Shown: positions 35,114 to 45,013, numbered from the stretch's first letter. The stretch is 64,000 nucleotides of DNA from Erwinia sorbitola (GCF_009738185.1 NZ_CP046509.1:1553501-1617500); one strand, 5' to 3'. A program made the numbers and translations. The notes: a model not told the origin generated them from the sequence alone.

Positions 35114-36360
35114 CAGTCGCTGGCTCCCTTCGCCGGTTGAGCAATTTTACCCGAGGTGAGCGGTGTGGCCTGCGAGGCAACCACTTCTACTTTAGCTCCT
35201 TCGGTCAGGCGATCGATGCCGTCGGTCACCACTTTTTCACCGGCTTCCAGCCCGGCTTTGATCACTACTTTTTCGCTGTCCTGGAATTCGATAGTGACAA
35301 TTTTCTTACTCACTTTATTGTCGCTGTTCACCACCCAGACAAAGCTGCCTTCGTTACCCATTTGCAGGGCGGCTGCCGGGATGACAATCGCATCCTGTAG
35401 GGTGCTGACCTTCAGGCGGGCGTTAACAAACTGATTGGGGAACAGGCGGTCATCCAGATTATCAAAGCGGGCTTTCAGCTTAACGGTTCCGGTGGTGGTA
35501 TCAATCTGGTTATCCATACTCAGCAGCGTACCGTTTGTCAGCAGCGTTTTATTACTGCGATCCCAGGCTTCAACCGGCACCGCGCCTGTTTTTTGCGCGC
35601 TGATGATCGCTGAAATATCACTTTCCGGCAGGCTGAAGATCAGGTCGATAGGATGGGTCTGGGTAATCACCACAATTCCGGTGGTATCGCCGCTGCTGAT
35701 ATTGTTGCCGATATCGACCTGTTTCAGGCCTACGCGCCCGTCAATTGGTGAGGTGACACGGCTGTAAGTGAGATTCAGACGGGCGCTGGCCACATTGGCT
35801 TCATCAGCTTTAATGGTGCCGAGGGTTTCACTGACCAGCGAGCGCTGGGTGTCCAGCTCCTGCTGTGAGACCAGGTTGGTTTTCGCCAGCTTCTCAAAAC
35901 GCGCCAGGTCGCGGCGGGCATTGGCGAGGGTTGCCTGGCTTTTTGCCAGCTGTCCTTCGGCCTGCAACAGCGCTACCTGATAAGGGCGCGGGTCAATCTC
36001 TGCCAGCAGCTGTCCGGCTTTCACCTGCTGCCCTTCAGTAAAATGTATTGCCACCAGATAGCCGTCAACCCGGCTGCGCAGCGTTACGGTATTAGCCGCC
36101 GTTACCGTACCCAGCCCCGAAAGATACTGCGGAACGCTCTGGCGTACGGCTTCTGCTGCCTGCACTGGTGCCATGGCCGCGCCCATTGCGCCACCGCGCC
36201 GCCCTCCGCCCTGCTTGCCTTTACCTGGTGATTGCTGTGCACCTGCGGCAGGCTGTGGCTGGGAAACGCTACTGTGGCTGTACCACCAGTATCCGCCTCC
36301 CGCTATCAGCGCGACGGCGATAACCAGGGGAATAAGAGGGAAACGACGCGGTGTTTTCAT
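35113..36360 (-). CDS. mdtA: Membrane fusion protein MdtA
   Basis: Periplasmic adaptor that links MdtBC to TolC. It is 415 residues (E. coli 415). An N-terminal helix anchor (LIPLVIAVALIAGGGYWWY) is followed by a Gly/Lys-rich stretch, the barrel-sandwich and coiled-coil hairpin (PYQVALLQAEGQLAKSQATL) and a C-terminal membrane-proximal domain. It is the first gene of mdtABCD-baeSR. The 284 bp upstream should hold the BaeR-dependent promoter; I could not fix the BaeR box by eye. Confidence 0.97.
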   Translation of the reverse strand: MKTPRRFPLIPLVIAVALIAGGGYWWYSHSSVSQPQPAAGAQQSPGKGKQGGGRRGGAMGAAMAPVQAAEAVRQSVPQYLSGLGTVTAANTVTLRSRVDGYLVAIHFTEGQQVKAGQLLAEIDPRPYQVALLQAEGQLAKSQATLANARRDLARFEKLAKTNLVSQQELDTQRSLVSETLGTIKADEANVASARLNLTYSRVTSPIDGRVGLKQVDIGNNISSGDTTGIVVITQTHPIDLIFSLPESDISAIISAQKTGAVPVEAWDRSNKTLLTNGTLLSMDNQIDTTTGTVKLKARFDNLDDRLFPNQFVNARLKVSTLQDAIVIPAAALQMGNEGSFVWVVNSDNKVSKKIVTIEFQDSEKVVIKAGLEAGEKVVTDGIDRLTEGAKVEVVASQATPLTSGKIAQPAKGASD

Positions 36361-36577
36361 GTTTAATAGCTCTCAGTGAACCGGGTACATACCCAGGCAG
36401 GACAAAAAGGTGTCCCGAATTTTATTAGAATAGCGAATGCTGACCGCTGAAAAATGAAGGAATTAAGGATAACTGTATAGTTATACGCTGTCGCGTCGGT
36501 CAAATACGTTTTTTTTCCCTGACGCAAATCGATTGCCATAAATGAACGAAGCGCGCTCAGGGTTCTTTGTTAGACTA

Positions 36578-36607
36578 ATACCCGTCACACTTTATATTCA
36601 GGGTATA
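36578..36607. repeat. Short palindromic element with ATACCC/GGGTAT ends
   Basis: ATACCCGTCACACTTTATAT...GGGTAT has the terminal bases of ERIC with almost no interior. It lies just upstream of the aldo/keto reductase and may overlap its promoter. Confidence 0.35.
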
Positions 36608-36644
36608 GCGACTGCATTATTGACTTACAATCAGGAGAATCATT

Positions 36645-37607
36645 ATGAGTACTTTAGAACATCGCCAGCTGGGCCGTTCAGGGCTTCAGGTTCCGGTGCT
36701 GACCTTTGGTGGTAATGTATTCGGCTGGACTATCGATGAAAAGACCTCGTTTTCTCTGCTCGACGCATTGCTGGAAAAAGGACTCTATTTTATTGATACC
36801 GCAGATGTCTATTCGCGCTGGGCGCCGGGCAACGCTGGCGGCGAATCGGAAGTGATAATCGGCAACTGGTTAAAAAAGAGCGGCAAACGCGACAAGATTG
36901 TGCTTGCCACTAAAGTCGGTATGGATCTGGGCGACGGCAAAACCGGCCTGGCACCAAAATATATTCGTCAGGCGGTAGAAGCTTCGCTCACACGTCTGCA
37001 AACTGATTATATCGATCTGTATCAGGCACACCGCGATGACTCAGATACGCCCTTACAGGAGACGCTGGCAGCCTTCGATGCGCTGATCAAAGAGGGTAAA
37101 GTGCGCGCTATCGGTGCCTCAAACTACTCCGACGACCGCCTGCGTGAGGCGCTGAAAGTCAGTGCTGATAATGGCCTGGCACGTTATGAAACCCTGCAAC
37201 CAGAATATAACCTCTACGATCGTGAAAATTACGAGAGCGGGCTGGAGCAGGTGGCAGAAGAACACGGTCTTGGAGTGATTAACTACTATTCGCTTGCCAG
37301 CGGCTTCCTCAGCGGTAAATACCGCAGCAAAGCGGACGCGGCGAAAAGCGCCCGTGGTCAGGGGGTGGTCGATAAGTATCTGAACGACCGCGGTCTGAAG
37401 ATAATTAACGCGCTGGTGCAGGTAGCAGAAACCCATCATGCTTCCCCGGCACAGGTGGCGCTGGCGTGGCAGATCGCCCGTCCGTCGATCACGGCACCGA
37501 TTGTCAGTGCGACCTCGCTCGATCAGGTTGATGAGCTGGCGAAGGCGGCGGTACTGAAGCTGAAAGAAGAGGATCTGCGTCTGCTGTCGGAAGTGAGCAG
37601 CTATTAA
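36645..37607 (+). CDS. Aldo/keto reductase
   Basis: NADPH-dependent reductase of 320 residues with the (alpha/beta)8 AKR fold. The catalytic tetrad is visible as Asp in FIDTADVYS, Tyr in the same segment, Lys in LATKVG and His in YQAHRDD. The cofactor loops INYYSLASGFLSGKYR and ITAPIVSATSLDQVDELA follow the pattern of the YajO/YghZ-like group. A CAGGAG ribosome site stands 8 bases before the ATG. It is divergent from mdtA. The substrate is unknown. Confidence 0.92.
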   Translation: MSTLEHRQLGRSGLQVPVLTFGGNVFGWTIDEKTSFSLLDALLEKGLYFIDTADVYSRWAPGNAGGESEVIIGNWLKKSGKRDKIVLATKVGMDLGDGKTGLAPKYIRQAVEASLTRLQTDYIDLYQAHRDDSDTPLQETLAAFDALIKEGKVRAIGASNYSDDRLREALKVSADNGLARYETLQPEYNLYDRENYESGLEQVAEEHGLGVINYYSLASGFLSGKYRSKADAAKSARGQGVVDKYLNDRGLKIINALVQVAETHHASPAQVALAWQIARPSITAPIVSATSLDQVDELAKAAVLKLKEEDLRLLSEVSSY

Positions 37608-37614
37608 TGTTTGC

Positions 37615-37910
37615 GGGTCAGGCGTGCCTGACCCCTACCAGTCCGTCAACACCGCAGCAAGGGTCAGGCGTGCCTGACCCCTACCAGCCCGGTAACACCG
37701 CAGCAAGGGCAGGCGTGCCTGACCCCTACCAGTCCGGTAACACCGCAGCAAGGGCAGGCGTGCCTGACCCCTACCAGTCCGGCAACACCGCAGCAAGGGC
37801 AGGCGTGCCTGACCCCTACCAGTCCGGCAACACCGCAGCAAGGGTCAGGCGTGCCTGACCCCTACCAGCCCGGCAACACCGCAGCCAAGGGCAGGCGTGC
37901 CTGACCTCGC
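37615..37910. repeat. Tandem array of seven REP palindromes, 45-47 base period
   Basis: Units start at 37615, 37661, 37707, 37752, 37797, 37842 and 37889. Each contains a GTCAGGCGTGCCTGAC-type hairpin, then CCCTAC (the complement of a GTAG head) and a spacer of about 22 bases, CAGTCCGGCAACACCGCAGC. Copies 1, 2 and 6 keep the perfect palindrome; 3, 4, 5 and 7 lack one base (GGGCAGGC). The array lies between convergent genes (aldo/keto reductase and yegD). Confidence 0.85.
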
Positions 37911-37948
37911 GGCAGTCAACACACCTGTAGTGCGAAAGATGTAGGGGA

Positions 37949-39301
37949 TTAGCGGAACATAACCTGCGCCCAGCGCGCCAGTCCTGCGGTCACTGAGCCG
38001 AAATCATCGCCGCTGGTCAGCGGGATATCGGGTAACTGCTGTTGCAGCGCGGCACGTAGCACAGGCGATCGTGCGCTGCCGCCGGTCAGGTAAATCACGT
38101 CAGGACGGGTGCCGCTGGTGTTTAATGCCAGCGTGACCTGCTCCTGGATGCGCTCCAGCGGCTGGCTGATAGCAGCCTGAAATGCAGCCACGCTGATATC
38201 TGTTTCCAGCCCGTTATCGATAAAGTTCATCGCCGTCAGCACCGTATCGCGATCGGAGAGAGCGATTTTGCTCTCCTCTGCCGCCCGCACCAGACGGTAG
38301 CTCAAACGCTGCTGCCATACTTTCAGCAGACGCTGCACTTTAAGCGGCTCGGAGGCATCGCGGATCAGATCCTGCAACTGTTTGCGCGATGCTGTTGCGT
38401 AGAAGTCGCTCTGTGCCGGAACGTCATTGATCGCCACCGCATTCCACCACGGCAGGGCGGGCAGGCCGGTACCTTTCACGGTTTCACCACCAAGCCCCAG
38501 CAGCGGCATCAGCTCTTTAAAAGCCAGCATAATATCCAGGTCGTTACCGCCAACGCGGCAGCCGCTGTGGCCGAGCAGGCTGTCGCCGCGATCGGCTTTA
38601 TCGTGCCACTGTGGCCCCATCAGCAGCATTGAGCAGTCGGTGGTGCCCCCGCCGATATCCACAACCAGCACGCGGGTCTCTTTATCAAGTGTTGATTCAA
38701 AATCCAGCCCGGCAGCCACCGGTTCAAACTGGAAGATCACATCCTTGAATCCGGCACGGCTTGCTGCACGTGCCAGAATACCTTCTGCCTGCTGGTTGGC
38801 CTCATCGCCGCCCAGCCCCTGGAAGTTGACCGGGCGGCCAATTACTGCCTGAGTTACGCTGTCGTTCAGGCTGCTTTCTGCCGTCTGACGAATATGCAGC
38901 ATGGTCGCGCACACCAAGTCTTCAAAGAAAGCGACCTGCTGTGGCTTCAGTCCACTGGCTCCGAGGAAGGATTTGGGGGATTTTACAAACCACACATCTT
39001 CCGGGTCATCCATATACTGAGCCAGTGAGGCGAGACCAAATTTAACGCTGGCAGGCAGAACCTCAATATCTTCTTCGCGATTAAAAGCCAGAGCGCGACG
39101 CAGCAGCGCCTGGTTTTCTGCCTGCGGGGTTGGAACCTGATGATGACGGAAAAGCCATTCGCTTACTGCATCACGGGTTGGCGCACACAGCATTGAGGGT
39201 AAATAGGGCGAGCCCTGCTCTAACGGCAGCAGCCTGGGTGCGCCGTTTTCCATAATGGCAATTGAGCAGTTTGCCGTACCGTAGTCGAAACCGATAAACA
39301 T
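37949..39301 (-). CDS. yegD: Hsp70-family chaperone-like protein YegD
   Basis: Actin-like ATPase of the Hsp70 superfamily, 450 residues as in E. coli YegD. Phosphate loops are seen in FIGFDYGTANCSIAI (start) and LVVDIGGGTTDCSML (middle), and the adenosine segment in VIYLTGGSARSPVL. It lacks the substrate-binding domain of DnaK. Its cellular role is not established. It is divergent from the ankyrin-like gene at 39467. Confidence 0.94.
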   Translation of the reverse strand: MFIGFDYGTANCSIAIMENGAPRLLPLEQGSPYLPSMLCAPTRDAVSEWLFRHHQVPTPQAENQALLRRALAFNREEDIEVLPASVKFGLASLAQYMDDPEDVWFVKSPKSFLGASGLKPQQVAFFEDLVCATMLHIRQTAESSLNDSVTQAVIGRPVNFQGLGGDEANQQAEGILARAASRAGFKDVIFQFEPVAAGLDFESTLDKETRVLVVDIGGGTTDCSMLLMGPQWHDKADRGDSLLGHSGCRVGGNDLDIMLAFKELMPLLGLGGETVKGTGLPALPWWNAVAINDVPAQSDFYATASRKQLQDLIRDASEPLKVQRLLKVWQQRLSYRLVRAAEESKIALSDRDTVLTAMNFIDNGLETDISVAAFQAAISQPLERIQEQVTLALNTSGTRPDVIYLTGGSARSPVLRAALQQQLPDIPLTSGDDFGSVTAGLARWAQVMFR

Positions 39302-39466
39302 CGTTTCCTCCGCTGAGTGTGAAAAAAGGGGGCGACTTTAGCCTGAGTGCGGTATCGGCGCAAGCGGCAAAATAAGGTTTACTCAGACTACTTTTATTTA
39401 TCCGGCAGCTTTGTATAGAATCGCGCCCACAAAACGGAATAACCGCCCGGTCATTTGGCCAGTGGC

Positions 39467-40882
39467 ATGGAGATGCATGTGAGCTGGTCTGTACTGTTGC
39501 TGCTGGTGGCGTTGATGATTGCTCCACTATTACTGGGGATTACTGCGCTGGTGTTATTGCTACGCTGGCGGCATTCCCGCTCGCGCTGGGTTCTGCTGGC
39601 GCTGCTGGTACCACAAAGCCTGATCGTTGCATTATTACTCTGGCCGGGCGGGCTGCGTGTTGTGGAGTTTTCCCGTGAGATCCTGCTGCTGCTGGTGACC
39701 TTAATTGCCTGGCTGACGCTGTTACTGACGCGCTGGCAGCGAAGTCACGCAGCTCCTCTCCATGCGCTGGTTACCGGCTGGCTACTTTTTATCGTGTTTT
39801 GCGCCACGTTCTGGTTTGATCCGGGCCACCAAAGCACCATGAGCTGGACGCGTCACGAAAAGCAGATGCAGCACAATCTGGCGCTGCTGGAGCAGGGCGC
39901 GCGTACACAGCTCGACAGACTGCCGGATAACAGCGCCCGTGAACTTTTCTACCGGGCGGCGGCCAGGGACTATCCGGAGCAGACGCTACGCTATTTTATT
40001 CGCCGGGGCCTGTCACCGCTAGAGAAGACAGAGTACGGATTTACCCCCCTCAGCAAGGCGATCGAAAGCCATAATGCGGTGGCCGTTAAGCTGTTTCTTG
40101 CGGTGCTGACGCCAGCAGAAATCCAGGCGTTGTCCTTTGATTACGATCCGCTGCGCGACCTGCGTCTTGATCCCCCAGAGGGAGAGACGCGCCAGCGGCA
40201 GTTTTATAACACCATGGCGCTGTTATTAAAGGCGCGCCCCGACTGGATCCACCCGCGCGATCGATCCAGCCCGTCGTATATGACCACGGCGCTTTTCACC
40301 GGAGCTGGCCCGACTGCTGATTTCCTGCTGGCGTACCTGCCAGCGCCGGAAGGTCTCTGGCGGCTGATGCTGCTGGCATTGAATGATGATACGCCAGCGC
40401 TGATGGCCGCGCTGCGTCAGCAGCCGTCGCAGCTGGAACAGACGATCTCTGACGGTGCCGGGCGCAGTCTGTTTCTGATGGCGTGGATGATAAAGTATGC
40501 CCCGCAGCAAACCCGCACAGCGCTGCTGAACAGCAAGCTGATCATCTGGGATAATTTCCGGCGGCCGGAAGGTAACAACCAGCAGGGTGAGATGAGCAAT
40601 ACGCTGATAGATGAAGCCCGGGGCAACTGGCGTTTTCGCGATGAGTCACCCAGCGTGCTGCAACAGGTACTGATAAGCGCGATTGCCCAGGGCGTGACCC
40701 TGTCGCCCACGCAGATGCTGGCCGTGTTCCGCTACGAAGATGAGCCTGAGACTCTGAATATGATGTTGAGTGCCGGGCTGGCGTGTGGCCCGCTAATGTC
40801 AGCCAGCGCGCAGCTGCTTACTGACTCCGCACAGGATAGCAAAGTGCGGCGCTGGATCGGCGACGCCTGTCTGCATCGCTGA
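39467..40882 (+). CDS. Membrane protein with C-terminal ankyrin-like repeats
   Basis: A protein of about 471 residues. Four membrane helices fill the first 120 residues (for example WSVLLLLVALMIAPLLLG). The rest is helical; residues about 150-210 have an ankyrin-like pattern (RAAARDYPEQTLRYFIRRGL, then GFTPLSKAIESHNAVAVKLF). Several starts are possible: ATG at 39467 or 39473, or GTG at 39479, which has GGAG 7-9 bases upstream; the frame is open from a TTG at 39455. I recognise no named homolog. It sits between yegD and dgcE, the place of alkA in E. coli. Confidence 0.75.
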   Translation: MEMHVSWSVLLLLVALMIAPLLLGITALVLLLRWRHSRSRWVLLALLVPQSLIVALLLWPGGLRVVEFSREILLLLVTLIAWLTLLLTRWQRSHAAPLHALVTGWLLFIVFCATFWFDPGHQSTMSWTRHEKQMQHNLALLEQGARTQLDRLPDNSARELFYRAAARDYPEQTLRYFIRRGLSPLEKTEYGFTPLSKAIESHNAVAVKLFLAVLTPAEIQALSFDYDPLRDLRLDPPEGETRQRQFYNTMALLLKARPDWIHPRDRSSPSYMTTALFTGAGPTADFLLAYLPAPEGLWRLMLLALNDDTPALMAALRQQPSQLEQTISDGAGRSLFLMAWMIKYAPQQTRTALLNSKLIIWDNFRRPEGNNQQGEMSNTLIDEARGNWRFRDESPSVLQQVLISAIAQGVTLSPTQMLAVFRYEDEPETLNMMLSAGLACGPLMSASAQLLTDSAQDSKVRRWIGDACLHR

Positions 40883-40911
40883 ACAGGGAGCCACAGCAGG
40901 TGCAGATGAGG

Positions 40912-43900
40912 TTATTTAATCGCGAAGTGGCTGTCGGTCAGCAAGGCGGATAGCGGCTGACGTGGTGCGATAACGTCCCCCCACACCGTATTGATGCCGA
41001 TGGTTGAGAGCGTATCCAGCGCCACCGGCAATTTTACTGGCCCGGCAAGGGTATTAATCCCCAGCCGCTGGGCGTGACCGTGAATAATCGACACCATCAT
41101 CTCGTCCATCAGATTGCAGTGCACGTTAGCTACCAGTTCGCTGGCGAGGATCAGGTAATCGATCTCGTCTGCCGGTAGCTGGTTAAATGCATCAAGATTA
41201 AGGCCGAAATCGCGCAGCACAATGCGGCTTCCGGCGGCACGCAGACGGCTGATATTTTGGTGCAATATCTCATCACACTGGCTCAGTACATCAGCATTGA
41301 TGGCAAACCAGATGGCGTCAGGCGGCACGTTATAGCGCGTAAATTCTGCCAGCGTATCGTTAATAAAAGTGCTATCGCGCAGGCCGAACCCGGAGAGCGG
41401 CAGCGCCAGCGTTAACCCCCTGCTGATAGTCCCCTGTGCATAATTCTGGAAAAACTCTCTGATCAGTTTACGGTCAAGGGCAACAAATAGATCGCTGTCA
41501 TGCAGCCCTGTGCGGAAACTGACCTCGTCAATCTCGTGCCCTTCAGGAGTAAACAGCTGCATTTCAGCCAGGTAAAAACTGCTGGCAAGAGTTCTTCCCG
41601 GTGGGGCGGCGGCCCACACCTGTAACAGCATCGGCTGTTGAGCAATAATCTGCTCATTTTCAATACGGTTCATCACCGGTTTCAGCCGCTTCAGCAGATG
41701 GCTTTCATAGGTGGAAAGCTGGCCACGGCCATTATGCTTGGCGTTATAACAGGCCAGGTCAGCCTGCGCCATCAGTTCACTGGCGCTGGAGTTTTCCGGG
41801 CTGATCTGCGTCAGTCCTGCGCTGGCACCGACGTGATGTGTGCGGTTTTCCCACAGGAAGTCGTACTCATTGACTGCCTGCACAATACGCCTGATCGCTT
41901 CGCTGGCTTGCGATAATGAGCACTCTGCCAGCAGTACGCCGAATTCATCGCCACCGAGGCGGGCGAGGAAATCGCCAGCGCGCAGATGGCGCTGCATGAC
42001 GCCGGAAATTTCACGCAACAGTGAGTCGCCTGCCGCATGCCCTGCGGTGTCGTTAACCGCCTTAAAACGATCGAGATCGATAAAGACCAGCACATGCTGC
42101 TTTTGTGCAGTGCAGGAGAGGATCAGGCGTTTTAACTGATGCTCGAAGCTTACGCGGTTCGGCAGACGGGTGAGCATATCGTGAGAGGCGCTGTAGCTCA
42201 GTCGCTTCAGCATTTCACGGGATTCGCTCACATCCTGAATCACCATCACGCTACCGATATTTTCCCCGGTCAGCTTCTTCAGCGGTGACAGACTGTAATG
42301 GATGGCAAACTGCTCACCAGCGCGGTTGTGCAGCACCAGTTCTGTATCCATCTCGCCAGGATTTTTTTGCAGAGGAAGATCGCACAACATCAGATTCTCG
42401 CGCGCAGGGCCATTGCTGCCCTGGGTAATACGCAGAATTTCGCTGATGGGTCTGCCCGATGCCTGATGCTGTAGCCAACCGCTCATTTTTTCTGCCACCG
42501 GATTCATAAAGATAACGCGCATCTCTTCGTCGGTGCTGATCACTGCCTCGTCGATGGCATCGAGCGTAATATGCATACGCTCTTTCTCCTCATGGAGCGC
42601 ATCGGTAAGCTGACGGAGGGGGGTGATATCCTGATTAATACCCAGCATCCGTTCGACTTCACCTTTTTCATCCAGCACGACGCTGCACTGAGCGCGAATA
42701 TGACGTATACCGATATCCGTTTCGATACGGAATTCAATATCCACTGGCAAGGTGGTTTTTATCGCATCTTCAAAGGCTCTGACTGCGGCGCTGCGGTCGG
42801 CGCTATGCAGGCTGTCAACCCAGTTCTGATAGCTGGCATGGGAATTAGTCGGAAGCCGGTATATCTGGAACATGCGTTTATCCCAGCTCATGACACCGCT
42901 TTGCAGATCCCACTCCCATACGCCAATCCCGCCAGCTTCGTTGGCCAGTGTGATGCGCTCCATCAGCCGCTGGTTCACTTTCTCCGTCTTTATAAGATCC
43001 GAGATATCCTCTATTTGCGAAATAAAATAGAGCGGTACCTGTTCACTATCGCGTACCAGTGACACCGTCAGCAGTGCCCAGAGGATCTGCCCGTCTTTAC
43101 GAAAGTAGCGCTTCTGCATGCTGCAGCTTTCAACTTCACCCGCCAGCAGGGTTTTGACGTTTGCCAGATCGGCAGGGAGGTCTTCCGGCGGAGTAATATC
43201 TTGAAAAGTGAGCGCATACAGCTCGGCCGGCGTATAGCCAAGCAGGCGGCAGAGTGATTTGTTGGCCTGTAACCACTGACCTTTGACGGAGACCAGCGCC
43301 ATACCGATGGCGGAGTATTCCATGGCATGGCGAAAACGCGTCTCGCTTTCAGAGATATTTTTGCGTTCTTCGCGAAACGAATGCATCACCAGCGTCATCA
43401 TATGACTGGGGATCAGCGCCAGCAGGAAGGGGATCCACGGCATCGATTCCAGCGCCTGAAAATGAGAGGTATCACCAGGGATTAGCTTCAGTGCCAGCAT
43501 TAGCGACATCATCGAGATGGTCGCCATATAGATCACAAAGGCTTCAAAACGTGGCAGCCGGACTGCGCTATAAAACAGAATGAGTACAACCGCAGTAAAC
43601 GGCCAGGGAATATAGCGCAGGGAGAACCAGCACAGGATGAGCGTTACCATCAGCGTCAGCAGCGTCTCAAACAGCACATTCTGGCGCAGATGCCTGCGCA
43701 CATAATCGCGCTGCCACAGCATACAGACCGGGCCAAAGGCCAGCATGCCGATCGCCTCAGAGAGAGTCCAGGTGGTGAAGAAATGCAACGAAAAATTACC
43801 TTCTACATTTGATAACCAGCTTGCCAGCAGACCGCCCAGCAGCGGGGTAAACAGGCCGACAGTGAGCATCATTTTGCACCAGCTGAACAGCGAGTTTAGC

Positions 43901-44250
43901 GGGGCATCGCGATCGAGCAGCCGGCGCAGCAGCATCCCGCCTGCCATGGCCTGAACAAGGTTGACCAGCGGAAATTTGAGATTGTAAGGTGAGGTGCCCA
44001 GCACGAGAGTATTCGCACAGATAATACCCAGAAGAGTTCCCAGCAGCAGCAGCGGGAGCTGATGTCTTGGGTTGCGAAAAATAACGATGGTCATCAGGGC
44101 GGTAGAGCACCACAGCGGCGAAATCTGGCCTGTGGTTTTAATCAGTTCCAGACAGTATACGGTGACGACAAAACTTAATAATCCCAATAGCAGGCCGTCT
44201 ACCCACGTTGGGTTGAAGGGAGCTACACGCGTTAAAGTTTTTATCGTCAT
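40912..44250 (-). CDS. dgcE: Diguanylate cyclase DgcE (YegE)
   Basis: A 1112-residue c-di-GMP synthase (E. coli YegE 1105). Order: MASE1 membrane domain (residues about 15-290), three PAS/PAC sensor domains (about 300-670), GGDEF domain with the intact motif LARLGGDEFGVLL near residue 765, and a C-terminal EAL-like domain without the EAL signature, so phosphodiesterase activity is not expected. In E. coli it feeds the pathway that turns on csgD and biofilm matrix. It is transcribed alone, convergent with the ankyrin-like gene. Confidence 0.95.
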   Translation of the reverse strand: MTIKTLTRVAPFNPTWVDGLLLGLLSFVVTVYCLELIKTTGQISPLWCSTALMTIVIFRNPRHQLPLLLLGTLLGIICANTLVLGTSPYNLKFPLVNLVQAMAGGMLLRRLLDRDAPLNSLFSWCKMMLTVGLFTPLLGGLLASWLSNVEGNFSLHFFTTWTLSEAIGMLAFGPVCMLWQRDYVRRHLRQNVLFETLLTLMVTLILCWFSLRYIPWPFTAVVLILFYSAVRLPRFEAFVIYMATISMMSLMLALKLIPGDTSHFQALESMPWIPFLLALIPSHMMTLVMHSFREERKNISESETRFRHAMEYSAIGMALVSVKGQWLQANKSLCRLLGYTPAELYALTFQDITPPEDLPADLANVKTLLAGEVESCSMQKRYFRKDGQILWALLTVSLVRDSEQVPLYFISQIEDISDLIKTEKVNQRLMERITLANEAGGIGVWEWDLQSGVMSWDKRMFQIYRLPTNSHASYQNWVDSLHSADRSAAVRAFEDAIKTTLPVDIEFRIETDIGIRHIRAQCSVVLDEKGEVERMLGINQDITPLRQLTDALHEEKERMHITLDAIDEAVISTDEEMRVIFMNPVAEKMSGWLQHQASGRPISEILRITQGSNGPARENLMLCDLPLQKNPGEMDTELVLHNRAGEQFAIHYSLSPLKKLTGENIGSVMVIQDVSESREMLKRLSYSASHDMLTRLPNRVSFEHQLKRLILSCTAQKQHVLVFIDLDRFKAVNDTAGHAAGDSLLREISGVMQRHLRAGDFLARLGGDEFGVLLAECSLSQASEAIRRIVQAVNEYDFLWENRTHHVGASAGLTQISPENSSASELMAQADLACYNAKHNGRGQLSTYESHLLKRLKPVMNRIENEQIIAQQPMLLQVWAAAPPGRTLASSFYLAEMQLFTPEGHEIDEVSFRTGLHDSDLFVALDRKLIREFFQNYAQGTISRGLTLALPLSGFGLRDSTFINDTLAEFTRYNVPPDAIWFAINADVLSQCDEILHQNISRLRAAGSRIVLRDFGLNLDAFNQLPADEIDYLILASELVANVHCNLMDEMMVSIIHGHAQRLGINTLAGPVKLPVALDTLSTIGINTVWGDVIAPRQPLSALLTDSHFAIK

Positions 44251-44383
44251 TACATATCCAGCACAGCGCCGAAATAGGCGGAATCTTAATATCTAGTAAC
44301 ATGCTAGCATAAGAAATAGACGATAAAGCGGCAAAACCAAAAGATCGCGTTATTCTGACGATTGAAGCAAAGAACTGGCGCCA

Positions 44384-45013
44384 TTACTGGCGCAGTTTGA
44401 GCAGTTCCTCACGAGTCCATGCGTGGTCAATCCCGGCAATTTGCACCGACAGACGTTGCAGAAACTGTTGTGTGGTGGCAATACGCCCATGACCAATCAG
44501 CAGCAGCGGCAGCAGCAGGGCAATACCTAACTGCAAGGGCGAGAATCCTCGCGGACGAATGTGCCGATGCGCCACCAGAAATGCAGTGCTGAGAGAGAAG
44601 CCCAGCAGCAATCCGGTCACCACTTCACTGACGGAGTGATAGTCCAGCGCCAGGCGCGAAAGCCCCACCATCAGCGGGATGAGATATCCAATAGCCACCG
44701 CCGCGCCGCGCCAGACTGTCGCCAGGCGGCCGCTTAACAGCCAGAACATCACGGGCCAGAGAGTGGCTGACATTGCGCTATGGCCGCTGAATCCCGTGAA
44801 GTTGTAGCGTGCGCTGCCAATGCCAAAGCCAAGGAAGGCAATTTTTGACAGGCTGACCACGGCACCGGCGGTACAGAATGCCAGCACCCAGTACCAGGCT
44901 ATACGTTTATTGTCGCTTTTCCAGTGGAGTAAAAACGCCATTATGGCAGCGGTGGGGATCAGCAACATGCTGTCGCCAAAGTAAGTCAAAATATGGACAA
45001 GATGCCAGGACAC
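44384..45013 (-). CDS. PAP2-family membrane phosphatase
   Basis: A 209-residue membrane protein with about six helices. Two of the three acid phosphatase motifs are visible: FSGHSAMSA, and SRLALDYHSVSE, in which the usual last Asp is Glu. The first motif (K-x6-RP) is not recognisable. Family members remove phosphate from lipid phosphates such as undecaprenyl pyrophosphate or phosphatidylglycerol phosphate. It is divergent from udk. Confidence 0.82.
   Translation of the reverse strand: MSWHLVHILTYFGDSMLLIPTAAIMAFLLHWKSDNKRIAWYWVLAFCTAGAVVSLSKIAFLGFGIGSARYNFTGFSGHSAMSATLWPVMFWLLSGRLATVWRGAAVAIGYLIPLMVGLSRLALDYHSVSEVVTGLLLGFSLSTAFLVAHRHIRPRGFSPLQLGIALLLPLLLIGHGRIATTQQFLQRLSVQIAGIDHAWTREELLKLRQ

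Noticed and set aside
36361..36644. BaeR box ahead of mdtA
   Set aside because: A site is expected from E. coli, and a T-rich stretch on the minus strand is suggestive, but I could not match it well enough to the consensus to list it.
37607..37858. 83-residue frame with 15-residue repeats starting at the end of the aldo/keto reductase gene
   Set aside because: It is only the translation of the tandem REP array; it lacks a ribosome site of its own and the period happens to be divisible by three.
37615..37910. CRISPR-like array of regular repeats
   Set aside because: The 'spacers' are almost identical between units, the period is only 45-47 bases, and each unit is a GTAG-headed REP hairpin. 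No cas gene is near.
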